Shown in pieces: positions 30,564 to 42,647 of a stretch of DNA of 64,000 bases; the stretch's first letter is position 1; each line of letters begins with the position of its first letter. The notes under the pieces are model-generated. The model ran no database searches and was not told the origin of the DNA. It was given only the letters and a program-made list of their open reading frames with translations. Source of the DNA: an uncultured Acetobacteraceae bacterium. Lineage in GTDB: Bacteria > Pseudomonadota > Alphaproteobacteria > Acetobacterales > Acetobacteraceae. The stretch is taken from positions 1 through 64,000 of the forward strand of contig CAIYDT010000083.1 of NCBI GenBank assembly GCA_903924985.1. The letters are read 5' to 3'. A program made the position numbers and the translations under genes.

Positions 30564-31745
30564 ATGGCGCCGATACGCCTGCTGACGTTCTCCACGCTCT
30601 ACCCCAACGCTGCCAGGCCAAATCACGGGGTATTCGTGGAGAACCGGCTGCGCCATTTGCTGGCCAGCGGTGAGGCGACCAGCACCGTGGTGGCCCCGGT
30701 ACCGTATTTTCCCAGCCGCGATCCCAGGTTTGGCGATTGGGCGCGGCACGCCGCGGCGCCGGCGGCGGAAACGCGCAACGGCATCGCGGTGTTGCATCCG
30801 CGTTACCTGTCGATCCCGAAAGTCGGCATGTCGGTCGCGCCATACCTCATGTATGTGGCGATGGTGCCGGTGCTGCGGCGCCTGCTCGCGGACGGCAATC
30901 GCTTCGACGCGATCGACGCGCACTACTTCTATCCTGACGGGGTGGCCGCGGTATGGCTCGGGCGGCGGTTCGGGTTGCCGGTGGTCGTCACTGCCAGGGG
31001 CAGCGACATCAGCCAATTGCCCGACTATCCAATCCCGCGCCGGCTGATCCGCGGGGTTATCGCCCAATCCGCCGCGATGATCACGGTCAGCGCGGCGCTG
31101 AAGGACGCATTGCTGGCGCTGGGTGCCCCGAACCAGAAGGTGACGGTGCTGCGCAACGGCGTCGACACCGCGCTGTTCCATCCGCCGGCCGATCGGGACG
31201 CATTGAGGCGCGAACGCGGCCTGACCCGTAAGACGCTGATCTCGGTCGGATTGCTGATCGAACGAAAAGGCCACGATCGCACGATCGAGGCGATGGCAAA
31301 ATTGCCGGAGTTCGAGTTGCTGATCGCGGGGGAGGGGCCGGAGCGGGACCGGCTGGCTGCGTTAATCGCTCGGCTGAGTTTGACCGACCGCGTGCGCTTG
31401 CTGGGTGCCCGGCCGCACGCCGAACTGCCGGCGTTATACGGAGCCGCGGATGCGTCGGTGTTGGCGTCGTCGCGGGAAGGCTGGGCGAATGTGTTGCTGG
31501 AATCGATGGCATGCGGCACCCCCGTCGTTGCCAGCAACATTCCGGGCAACCCGGAGGTGGTGCGTACCCGGGACGCCGGCCTGATCGTGAAAGAGAATAC
31601 GCCCGACGGTATTGTGGCGGGTGTGCGCGCATTGTTCGACCCGCTGCCGGACCGCGCGGCGACCCGAGCCTACGCAGAGCCGTTCAGTTGGGATGAAACG
31701 ACGGCCGGGCAGTTGGCGCTGTTTCGGCGGGTTATTGGGGTGTAG
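30564..31745 (+). CDS. GT4-family glycosyltransferase
   Basis: A 393-residue GT-B enzyme. The N-terminal domain opens with IRLLTFSTLYPN...NHGVFVENRL; the C-terminal domain holds the nucleotide-sugar motif SSREGWANVLLESMACGTPVVAS with the E-x7-E spacing of GT4. It starts 28 bp after prsT with ribosome site GTGGAGG, so it belongs to the same operon and likely adds a sugar to an exopolysaccharide. Donor and acceptor unknown. Confidence 0.85.
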   Translation: MAPIRLLTFSTLYPNAARPNHGVFVENRLRHLLASGEATSTVVAPVPYFPSRDPRFGDWARHAAAPAAETRNGIAVLHPRYLSIPKVGMSVAPYLMYVAMVPVLRRLLADGNRFDAIDAHYFYPDGVAAVWLGRRFGLPVVVTARGSDISQLPDYPIPRRLIRGVIAQSAAMITVSAALKDALLALGAPNQKVTVLRNGVDTALFHPPADRDALRRERGLTRKTLISVGLLIERKGHDRTIEAMAKLPEFELLIAGEGPERDRLAALIARLSLTDRVRLLGARPHAELPALYGAADASVLASSREGWANVLLESMACGTPVVASNIPGNPEVVRTRDAGLIVKENTPDGIVAGVRALFDPLPDRAATRAYAEPFSWDETTAGQLALFRRVIGV

Positions 31746-31757
31746 GGCGCCGCCGGC

Positions 31758-32522
31758 TCAAACCCCTCGCCACACCGGTGGGCGCTTGGTCAGGAACGCC
31801 TCCATCCCCTCCCTGAAGTCGGCGCTGCCATAGCACAGGCGGATCAGGTCTTCGTCCGGTGGCAGCGCGTCCCGCAGGCGGCGCAATGCCTCCTTTGTCG
31901 CGCGGAGCGTCAGCGGCGCGTGGCTGGCGATCAGTTCGGCCAGTTCGGTTGCGCGCGTGGCCAAAGCTTCGGCGTCGGGCAGGGTTTCGCCGATCAGCCC
32001 AGCGGATTGCGCTTCCTGGGCGTTCAGCAGGCGCGCTGAGAAAATCATATCCGTGACGCGCGCGGGTCCGATCAGCGCGGACAGGCGGGCGATGTTGGAC
32101 ATCGACAGGCAGTTGCCGAGGGTGCGCGCGATCGGAAAACCGAACCGGGCGTTCGCGGCGGCGATGCGCAGGTCGCAGGCGGCGGCTATGCCGGCCCCGC
32201 CACCGGTGCAGGCCCCCGCGATGGCGGCGATGGTGGGGACAGCGCAACGCTCCAGCGCGCCCAGCACGCGGTCGATCTTGGCTTCGTAGGCGATCCCGTC
32301 CTCGGCGGAGGAGAATGCCTTGAATTGCGCGATGTCGGTGCCGGCGGCGAAGGCTTTGTCGCCAGCGCCGGTGAGGATCAAAGCACGTGCCGCGCCAGGA
32401 CTGGCGGCGATCTCAGCCAGCCGCTCGTACATCGCGAAGGTCAGCGCGTTGCGCGCGTGCGGGCGGTTGAGGACGATGTGCCCGATGCCGTCGCGAATAT
32501 CGTAGAGGAGTTCTTCGGTCAT
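31758..32522 (-). CDS. Enoyl-CoA hydratase/isomerase-family protein
   Basis: A 254-residue crotonase-fold protein. The CoA-oxyanion elements are visible (ALILTGAGDKAFAAGTD and AGACTGGGAGIAAACDLRIA). The two catalytic glutamates of true enoyl-CoA hydratase are not at their usual places: GGGxE is GGGAG, and the second Glu region reads FGFPIARTLGN. It may therefore be an isomerase, thioesterase or other crotonase-fold enzyme. It converges with the GT4 gene; a further upstream ATG (32537) would add five residues. Confidence 0.8.
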   Translation of the reverse strand: MTEELLYDIRDGIGHIVLNRPHARNALTFAMYERLAEIAASPGAARALILTGAGDKAFAAGTDIAQFKAFSSAEDGIAYEAKIDRVLGALERCAVPTIAAIAGACTGGGAGIAAACDLRIAAANARFGFPIARTLGNCLSMSNIARLSALIGPARVTDMIFSARLLNAQEAQSAGLIGETLPDAEALATRATELAELIASHAPLTLRATKEALRRLRDALPPDEDLIRLCYGSADFREGMEAFLTKRPPVWRGV

Positions 32523-32635
32523 ATGGGGGTTATGCATAAATCGCGCCGGTTTGGCGAATATGAGCCATGCCGCCCGCACACAATAATTTCATTTGAGAGC
32601 GGTCGCGAACGCTCCGCGATGACGTAATCGTTTCC

Positions 32636-32707
32636 TTGACATTCCAAGTCGCGCTGCCGCAAAATTGACCCAGGACCGGTCATTGATATTTGGTCAATAA
32701 CGACCGG
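32636..32707 (+). promoter_or_regulatory. Candidate promoter and operator-like dyad before the CBM9-like gene
   Basis: TTGACA (32636-32641), an 18-bp spacer and CAAAAT (32660-32665) form a sigma-70-like promoter. Just downstream is a long interrupted dyad: CCGGTC-ATTGA (32676-32686), 7-nt centre, TCAAT (32694-32698), aac, GACCGG (32702-32707). It could be an operator or an mRNA leader hairpin. A second TTGACC at 32665 overlaps this region. Confidence 0.4.
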
Positions 32708-32801
32708 CCCCGAGCCGACACTGCGAGGTATCGACCCGCTCCTCTCGTTTCGTTGAACCTGAGGAGTTTTGCGAACACAACGCGCGAAGTGGAGAGGCAA
32801 A

Positions 32802-34424
32802 ATGACCACGATCCGAAGCACTTGGACAAGACCCAATCCGCCGCCCTTGACAGGACTTTTGGCCGCTGCCGATTGGTCTGGTTCCGCGACGATGGCGATC
32901 CCGCGCGGCACCCTGATGGCGCAAAACGATGCGTCCAATCTGTACATCGGCCTCGATCTGACGGCCGAAACCGGCGCCGCCAATCCGAATGACTATTTCT
33001 GGTTTGTCGTAGATATGAATGACAACGGCGCCATCGATGCCAATCGCGACAAGCTGTTCAGCGACTGGCCCGGCACGCCCAACCGGCTCGGCATGTGGCT
33101 GATGGCGGGCCCCGATACGACCTGGCCGGCGGCGAACAGTCAGTCGATTCCCTCGCAGGTGCGGCAGGGTTTCGGTGCGTCGGTGAACGCGGCCGCCGGT
33201 CATCGCCAATGGCAAATCGCCTTCGCGCTGTCCGATCTGAACATCGCGATCGATCCCAATGGCCCCGCGCCCGTTGTGCGATTCGGTTTGCGAATCGCCA
33301 CGGATCCCGGTTTTACCGGTGAGACGCCCGCCAATCCGCTCGGCGACTTCAGCCAATTTCACGAGATTATTCTCGCGACGATGCCCAGCGCGGCGGCTGC
33401 CAATGTCGGCCCGGTCATCGCGACCGTCGGGCTGATCGGCACCGGCATGATCGGCGCTGATGGTTACTGCAATATTCCTATCGCCCAGCCCTATTATTTC
33501 CACCCGCAGGAGGCTGCTTTCAGCGGCACGCTGAACCTGATCGGCAACGTGGCGGCTCTGAACACGCTCTGGGCGTCAGGGGCACGGAAATACAAAGTGC
33601 TGCACCGGTTCGGCAACACGGCGGCGGCGGTCAACGCGGCGGCATGGACGCCCATTCTGCAAAGCTGGGCGAACTACCAGATCGTCGGACCCGACGATAT
33701 ATGGCAATCGTTCGGACCGGATGCTGGCGGATTCTACCCGATGGTGGATCCGGCGGTGCCGTACACCATCCAGAATCTCGTTTTCCAATGGACGACCTCG
33801 GCCGAACCGGACGGGTTGCATCAGTTCGAGCTACAGTTCTTCAATCCCGCGAGCGTCCTGGTGGCGAGCCCGGCGCAGGTGCTGACCCTCAAGCTGGACA
33901 ATCAACCAGCAACGGTCAGTCTGATCAACGTACTGCATGGTGGTACGCCGATACCGCCGTGCGCGATCATCACCCTCGCATCGGCCACGGACGGGGTGCG
34001 GATCGAATACGAGTCGTTCGATCCGGAAGGAGACCTCTGGAGTTACGCGGTGACGGCCGAGTACGGGCACGGGCTCTCGGCGACCATCTTCAGTGACAGT
34101 TACCCGCCACATGCCAATGCCGCGCATAATTGGCAGGGTCTGACGGACGATACCAAGCCGGCTTCCCCAGCGGTGTGGGTGCCGCCCGTAACCTGCGCCT
34201 ATCTGTTCAGGATCACGGCCACGACCCGCACCACTGACGGATATGAGTTCCCGGTCATCAGCAGCACCGACTTCCAGACGGTGACCCTGATCAAACCGGG
34301 CGTCGTCTTCCGGCAGGTGGTGCCGGCCGGCCCGGCGCGGGTTGCCGCGAAGGGCTTCGGGGCTCCGGTGCTGACCTCTGCCGCCGGGCGGCAGCCGGTG
34401 AAGAAATTGGCCGTAACGACATAA
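32802..34424 (+). CDS. Unknown protein with N-terminal CBM9-like/DOMON-type domain
   Basis: A 540-residue protein without recognisable signal peptide. Residues about 10-200 alternate strands in the pattern of CBM9-like or DOMON beta-sandwiches (ADWSGSATM... NDASNLYIGLDL ... YFWFVVDMNDNGAIDANRDK), including an Asp/Asn-rich loop like a calcium site. The middle and C-terminal parts look like immunoglobulin-type strands (VRIEYESFDPEGDLWSYAVT). It is monocistronic with its own promoter and strong ribosome site (GTGGAGAGG), and ends before a stem-loop. Ligand and location unknown; secretion by a non-Sec route would be needed for an extracellular role. Confidence 0.65.
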   Translation: MTTIRSTWTRPNPPPLTGLLAAADWSGSATMAIPRGTLMAQNDASNLYIGLDLTAETGAANPNDYFWFVVDMNDNGAIDANRDKLFSDWPGTPNRLGMWLMAGPDTTWPAANSQSIPSQVRQGFGASVNAAAGHRQWQIAFALSDLNIAIDPNGPAPVVRFGLRIATDPGFTGETPANPLGDFSQFHEIILATMPSAAAANVGPVIATVGLIGTGMIGADGYCNIPIAQPYYFHPQEAAFSGTLNLIGNVAALNTLWASGARKYKVLHRFGNTAAAVNAAAWTPILQSWANYQIVGPDDIWQSFGPDAGGFYPMVDPAVPYTIQNLVFQWTTSAEPDGLHQFELQFFNPASVLVASPAQVLTLKLDNQPATVSLINVLHGGTPIPPCAIITLASATDGVRIEYESFDPEGDLWSYAVTAEYGHGLSATIFSDSYPPHANAAHNWQGLTDDTKPASPAVWVPPVTCAYLFRITATTRTTDGYEFPVISSTDFQTVTLIKPGVVFRQVVPAGPARVAAKGFGAPVLTSAAGRQPVKKLAVTT

Positions 34425-34450
34425 GGGGTCGTGTAACCATCCACCGACAA

Positions 34451-34484
34451 GAGTGGACCGGCCCTTGTAGGGGCCTGTCCACTC
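34451..34484. terminator. Strong hairpin after the CBM9-like gene
   Basis: GAGTGGAC (34451-34458) pairs with GTCCACTC (34477-34484), and inside it GGCCC (34460-34464) pairs with GGGCC (34471-34475) around a TTGTA loop region. It sits 27 bp after the stop codon. There is no T-run, so it may be a terminator of the high-GC type or an mRNA-stabilising stem. Confidence 0.55.
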
Positions 34485-34564
34485 CTACAGCGCCTATTTG
34501 TCCCGAGCGCGATTTGCGTCCGGCCGCAATCCTTCCTACCGTCCTGGCCGGAAGGGATCGGCCC

Positions 34565-34933
34565 GTGCGCCACAACGGATATGCAGCGACAATCGGCCTG
34601 CTGGCGGTGCTCTTTGGCGCCTGCCCGGCGCTGGCCGACGCCATCGACGGGCATTGGTGCGCCGCGGACGGGCGGCGGCTGCGGATCGATGGGCCGGCCA
34701 TCGTGACTCCCGGCGGCCGTCATCTCCAGGGCAACTACGACCGCCACCATTTCAGCTACGTGGTGCCGCTGCCCGAAGCCGGAGCCGGCCAGACCGTCGC
34801 CATGGTCCTGCTCGGCGAAACCGCGGTGCGGGTCCAATTTGGCGAGGCGCCCGCCGAGGTATGGAATCGCTGCGCGCCGCGGCTCAGCCTGCGGCGCGAA
34901 CATGGCAAAGAACCAAGGACAGGAAACGGATGA
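34565..34933 (+). CDS. Small secreted protein of unknown function
   Basis: A 122-residue protein from a GTG start at 34565 (preceded by GGAAGGGA), with a clean signal peptide ending ACPALADA. The mature part has two cysteines (HWCAADG and NRCAPR) that could form a disulfide, and a predicted beta-rich small fold. It overlaps the start of the acyl-CoA carboxylase gene by 4 bp (ATGA), implying coupled expression even though the products act in different compartments. A TTG further upstream would add 17 residues and spoil the signal peptide. Confidence 0.55.
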   Translation: MRHNGYAATIGLLAVLFGACPALADAIDGHWCAADGRRLRIDGPAIVTPGGRHLQGNYDRHHFSYVVPLPEAGAGQTVAMVLLGETAVRVQFGEAPAEVWNRCAPRLSLRREHGKEPRTGNG

Positions 34934-36558
34934 CCGACGATACGATGCTGCGCACGCCCAAGGCGAAGCCGGCCACGATTAAAGCCAAGGCCCACCCGGA
35001 CAGTTGGGAGCCGGAACTCGCCGAACTGCGCCAGCGCCAGGCCCTCGCACGCCAGATGGGCGGGCCGGAGCGGGTGGAGCGGCAGCACAAAGGTGGGCGG
35101 CTGACGGTGCGGGAGAGGATCGACAAGATGCTCGATCCCGGCACTTTCAAGGAAATCGGCAGCATCGCCGGCAAGGCGACCTACGACGACAAGGGCAACA
35201 TCACCGAATTCATGCCGGGCAACTGCGTGTTCGGGCGCGGGACGGTTGACGGCCGGCCGGTGGTGATCGCCGGCGACGATTTCACCCTGCGCGGCGGGTC
35301 GGCGGATGCCTCCATCAAGGGCAAGCCCAAGATGTCGGAGCAGCTCGCCACCGAGTTCCGCATGCCCATTATCCGCATGATCGAGGGTTCCGGCGGGGGC
35401 GGGTCGGTCAAGACGATCGAAACCACCGGGCGCGCCAATCTGCCGGGCGGGCTGACTGAAACCACGTCATTCGACCTGGTCGCCAACCAGATGGCGCAGG
35501 TGCCGGTGGTCGGCCTGGGCCTCGGGTCGGTCGCCGGCTTGGGCGCTGCCCGTCTGGTCGCGGCGCATTATTCCGTGATGGTGAAGGAAATCGCCGCCGT
35601 CTTCGTCGCCGGACCGCCGGTGGTGGAGCGCCTCGGCGAAGCCCGCACCAAGCAGGAACTCGGCGGCTGGGAAATTCAGCTCGCCTGTGGCGGGGTCGAT
35701 CACGCGGTCGATACCGAGGAACAGGCCTTCGACGCCGCCCGCAAGTTCCTGTCGTACCTCCCAAGCAGCATCCACGATGTGCCGCCGAGGGTGATCGGCT
35801 GGGACGATCCTAATCGGTCGGACGAAAAACTGATCTCGGTGATTCCCCGGGTGAAGAAGCAGGCGTACCACATGCGCCGCATCATCGACTCGGTGGTGGA
35901 TCAGGGTAGCTTTTTCGAGCAGGGGCGGTTGTTCGGCCGCTCCATTATCACGGGATTCGCCCGTCTGGACGGTTGGCCGGTGGCGGTCATGGCTGGCGAT
36001 CCGCTGTTCGAGGGCGGCGCCTGGACCGCGGATACGTGCAGCAAGATCATCCGCTTCGTCGATATGGCGCAGACTTTTCACCTGCCCATCGTGCATCTCG
36101 TGGACTGCCCCGGCTTCCAGGTCGGGCTGCGGGCTGAAAGCACCGCCGTCATCCGCTGGGGCGTGCGGGCGCTGTCGGCGATCAACCAGACAACGGTGCC
36201 GTGGTGCAGCATCGTGGTGCGCAACTGCTATGGCGTTGGCGGGTTAGGGCATCAGCCCGTGGGGCGGCTGGCGCTGCGCTATGCCTGGCCGTCCGCCAGT
36301 TGGGGATCGCTGCCGCTGGAGGGCGGAATCGAGGCCGCCTATCGCGCGGAGATCGATGCTTCGGACGACCCCCAGGCCAAATTAAAGGAGATCGAGGATA
36401 GGCTGAACCGGCTTCGTTCCCCCTTCCGGACGGCGGAACCTTTTTGGGTTGACGAAATCATCGACCCGCGCGACACCCGCCGCCTTCTCTGCGATTTCGC
36501 GAATCTGGCGGGGCCGCTAAGGACGCCAGGGGAGTCGAAATTCGGCATGCGGCCGTAG
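34930..36558 (+). CDS. Acyl-CoA carboxylase carboxyltransferase (beta) subunit
   Basis: A 542-residue carboxyltransferase of the propionyl-/methylcrotonyl-CoA carboxylase type. It has the tandem crotonase-like halves, the oxyanion glycine stretch EGSGGGGSVK, and the second-half landmarks VIPRVKKQAYHMRRII, HLVDCPGFQVG and RNCYGVGGLGHQ. It transfers CO2 from biotin on a partner alpha subunit to an acyl-CoA. The biotin carboxylase/BCCP gene is not next to it, and the acyl specificity cannot be told from sequence. Confidence 0.88.
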   Translation: MTDDTMLRTPKAKPATIKAKAHPDSWEPELAELRQRQALARQMGGPERVERQHKGGRLTVRERIDKMLDPGTFKEIGSIAGKATYDDKGNITEFMPGNCVFGRGTVDGRPVVIAGDDFTLRGGSADASIKGKPKMSEQLATEFRMPIIRMIEGSGGGGSVKTIETTGRANLPGGLTETTSFDLVANQMAQVPVVGLGLGSVAGLGAARLVAAHYSVMVKEIAAVFVAGPPVVERLGEARTKQELGGWEIQLACGGVDHAVDTEEQAFDAARKFLSYLPSSIHDVPPRVIGWDDPNRSDEKLISVIPRVKKQAYHMRRIIDSVVDQGSFFEQGRLFGRSIITGFARLDGWPVAVMAGDPLFEGGAWTADTCSKIIRFVDMAQTFHLPIVHLVDCPGFQVGLRAESTAVIRWGVRALSAINQTTVPWCSIVVRNCYGVGGLGHQPVGRLALRYAWPSASWGSLPLEGGIEAAYRAEIDASDDPQAKLKEIEDRLNRLRSPFRTAEPFWVDEIIDPRDTRRLLCDFANLAGPLRTPGESKFGMRP

Positions 36559-36603
36559 GTGGCGCCTGGACTTTCCGGCATCGGATAGCGGTCCGGGAAA
36601 CGC

Positions 36604-36874
36604 ATGATCCGCTTCGAGTGGGATCGGAACAAGGCCAGGACAAACCGCGCCAAGCATGGCGTTGCGTTCGAAGATGCGTGCTTGGTATGGGATGATCCGC
36701 GGTATATCTTGCGGCAGGATCGCCACGAGGATGGCGAGGAACGATGGCAGATAATCGGCTATGCACGCGGCATTGTAATTCTTGTCGTGTGGCATATCTA
36801 TCCCGACCCGAATGACGAAGAGAGAGTCAGAATCATTGGTGCGCGTAAGGCGGAGCGACGGGAGCGGAGCGCCT

Positions 36875-36891
<17 letters not shown>
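36604..36891 (+). CDS. brnT: BrnT-family toxin
   Basis: A 95-residue type II toxin with the BrnT pattern: FEWDRNKARTNRAKHGVAFE at the N-terminus, a DxxxxxGEERW centre, and RVRIIGARKAERRER...Y at the C-terminus. Family members are RelE-fold ribonucleases neutralised by BrnA, whose gene normally starts inside the 3' end of brnT. Here the next start codon (36875) is also inside brnT, with a 17-bp overlap, but it opens a 1202-residue nuclease/methyltransferase gene. No separate brnA exists nearby. Confidence 0.88.
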
Positions 36892-40483
<3,592 letters not shown>

Positions 40484-40859
40484 CGGCGGAGGCCGGACCT
40501 GGTCCTCGCGCTCGGGGTTCCAGAGTGCCAGGCCATTGGCATAAGGGGCGCCGAATATCGCGCTTCCCTTCGTGCCATCGCGCCTTTCAGTTATCATTCG
40601 GCCCACAAGCGGCATCGGCCGTCGAAATTTCGGCACCTGCAACCGCGCCCCATGACGTTTCGGCACAGCTTGGTGGCGCCCGTTTTTAAAACTGAAAGAC
40701 ACGATGGCACGAAGGTATCGCCCACCCACCACCCCACCCCCCGTTGCCGCCGGGCAGGCGTGCGAATAGTGTAGTTGACTGCGAACGCGAGGGGTTTCAG
40801 AAGCCCCCGCGCGCGCAGGCCTGGGATTCGAACCTGGGCCGGAGGAATAGGAGCCTGTC
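40484..40859. other. 376-bp intergenic region with an inverted-repeat element
   Basis: No convincing gene. It holds a 26-bp inverted-repeat element (40567-40715), a poly-C stretch near 40724-40742 and, at its right end, the ribosome site of the next operon. A 136-codon minus-strand frame spans it and the ends of both neighbours; the inverted repeats run through it, so it is judged spurious. Confidence 0.6.
40567..40715. repeat. MITE-like element with 26-bp inverted repeats
   Basis: The left arm (40567-40592, starting CCTTCGTGCCATCG) and the right arm (40690-40715, ending CGATGGCACGAAGG) are reverse complements with two mismatches over 26 bp, separated by 97 bp without coding capacity. TATCG occurs next to both sides (40556-40560 and 40716-40720) and could be a target duplication, although the left copy is six bases away from the arm. 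Confidence 0.55.
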
Positions 40860-42647
40860 TTGCAGCCGACCGACATCCACGACCCCGACTACTTTCATAA
40901 GGTGGTCGACTGCCAATGGGCTTGCCCGGCGCATACGCCGGTGCCGGAGTATATCCGGCTGATCGCCGACGGCCGCTATGCCGACGCGTTCATGATCAAT
41001 TGGAAATCGAACGTCTTTCCCGGAATCCTCGGCCGGACCTGCGACCGACCGTGCGAGCCGGCCTGCCGCCGTGGCCGGGTGGAGGACGAACCCGTCGCGA
41101 TCTGCCGCCTCAAGCGCGTGGCCGCCGATTTCAAGGGCGACGTGTCCGACCGCATGCCGCCGCTGGCGACCACCCGCAACGGCAAGAAGATTGCCATCAT
41201 CGGCGCCGGGCCGGCATCGCTGACGGTGGCGCGCGACTTGGCACCGCTGGGCTACCATTTGGTGGTGTTCGACGGTGATTCGCGCGCTGGCGGCATGATC
41301 CGCTCGCAAATCCCCAAATTCCGCCTGCCTGAGGAAGTGATCGACGAGGAAGTCGGCTACGTCACCGCCATGGGGCCGGAGATGCGGCTGGGCCAGCGGG
41401 TCGACAGCCTCAAGGCGGTTCTGGACGAAGACTACGATGCGGTGTTCGTCGGCACCGGCGCGCCGCGCGGCCGCGATCTGCCGATTCCCGGCCGCCAGGA
41501 AGCCGCCGCCAATATCCACATCGGCATCGACTGGCTGTCCTCCGTCTCGTTCGGGCACATCTCCAAGATCGGCAAACGCGTCATCGTGCTCGGTGGCGGC
41601 AACACCGCGATGGACTGCTGCCGCTCCGCCCGCCGCCTCGGCGGCGACGACGTGAAGGTGATTGTCCGTTCGGGATTCGAGGAGATGAAGGCCTCCCCCT
41701 GGGAGAAGGAAGACGCGATGGGGGAAGACATCCCCATCATGAACATGCTGGTGCCCATCGCCTTCATCCACGAAGACGGCAAGCTGATGGGCATGACCTT
41801 CGACAAAGTGAAGGCCGAATACGACGCGCGCGGCCGCCGCAACCTGATTTCGACCGGCGAGGAACCGGTGTTTCACGCCTGCGACGACGTACTGGTCGCG
41901 GTCGGGCAGGAGAACGCATTCCCTTGGATCGAACGCGATATCGGCCTGAAATTCGACGACCGCTGGGATATGCCCGTGGTGGATGAGGCCACCTTTCAGT
42001 CGACGCATGAAAAAGTGTTCTTCGGCGGGGACGCGGCGTTCGGCCCGAAGAACATCATCTGGGCCGTGGCGCATGGGCACCAGGCTGCCATCTCCATCCA
42101 CAAGTTCTGTCAGGGCGAAGACGTCGCGGTTCGCCCGCCGCCAGGTGTCACCATCGTCAGCCAGAAGATGGGTATCCACGAGTGGAGCTACGACAACGAC
42201 GTCTCCCTCGATCTGCGCTTCAAAGTGCCGCATCGCGATAAGTTCGCCGCGCTGTCGGACATCAAGGCCGAGGTGGAGCTGGGCTTCGACCTTAAGCTCG
42301 CGTTCGCGGAGGCACAGCGCTGCCTGAACTGCGACGTGCAGACGGTGTTCGAGGACAAGCTGTGCATCGAATGCGACGCCTGTGTCGATATTTGCCCGGT
42401 CGATAGCATCAGCTTTACCGCCAATGGCGCGGAAGTCGATCTGCGGATGCACCTCAGTGCGCCGGCCAAAAATCTGACGCAGTCGATCTACGTATCGAAA
42501 GAATTGAAGACCGGCCGGGTAATGGCGAAGGACGAGGACGTCTGCCTCCATTGCGGCCTATGTGCGGAGCGCTGCCCGACGGGCGCGTGGGATATGCAAC
42601 GGTTCCTCATCGACGTGGCACAGGCGGAGAGCGCATGTTGCAAGTAG
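40860..42647 (+). CDS. FAD/NAD(P)-dependent, GltD-like oxidoreductase with two 4Fe-4S clusters
   Basis: A 595-residue electron-transfer subunit. The N-terminal GltD-type Fe-S region (CQWACPAHTP ... RTCDRPCEPACRRG) is followed by an FAD Rossmann motif (IAIIGAGPASLTVA), an NADPH motif (VIVLGGGNTAMD) and a C-terminal two-cluster ferredoxin domain (CIECDACVDICP and CLHCGLCAERCP). It overlaps the next gene by 13 bp and forms an operon with the two oxidoreductase subunits, so it probably links their electrons directly to NAD(P). The start is TTG at 40860 with GGAG six bases upstream; no in-frame ATG precedes the conserved region. Confidence 0.85.
   Translation: MQPTDIHDPDYFHKVVDCQWACPAHTPVPEYIRLIADGRYADAFMINWKSNVFPGILGRTCDRPCEPACRRGRVEDEPVAICRLKRVAADFKGDVSDRMPPLATTRNGKKIAIIGAGPASLTVARDLAPLGYHLVVFDGDSRAGGMIRSQIPKFRLPEEVIDEEVGYVTAMGPEMRLGQRVDSLKAVLDEDYDAVFVGTGAPRGRDLPIPGRQEAAANIHIGIDWLSSVSFGHISKIGKRVIVLGGGNTAMDCCRSARRLGGDDVKVIVRSGFEEMKASPWEKEDAMGEDIPIMNMLVPIAFIHEDGKLMGMTFDKVKAEYDARGRRNLISTGEEPVFHACDDVLVAVGQENAFPWIERDIGLKFDDRWDMPVVDEATFQSTHEKVFFGGDAAFGPKNIIWAVAHGHQAAISIHKFCQGEDVAVRPPPGVTIVSQKMGIHEWSYDNDVSLDLRFKVPHRDKFAALSDIKAEVELGFDLKLAFAEAQRCLNCDVQTVFEDKLCIECDACVDICPVDSISFTANGAEVDLRMHLSAPAKNLTQSIYVSKELKTGRVMAKDEDVCLHCGLCAERCPTGAWDMQRFLIDVAQAESACCK

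Noticed and set aside
40821-40838. tRNA T-loop-like string (GATTCGAACC) before the oxidoreductase operon
   Set aside because: The flanking bases are direct repeats (CCTGGG twice) rather than a pairing stem, and no anticodon or D-arm follows on either strand.
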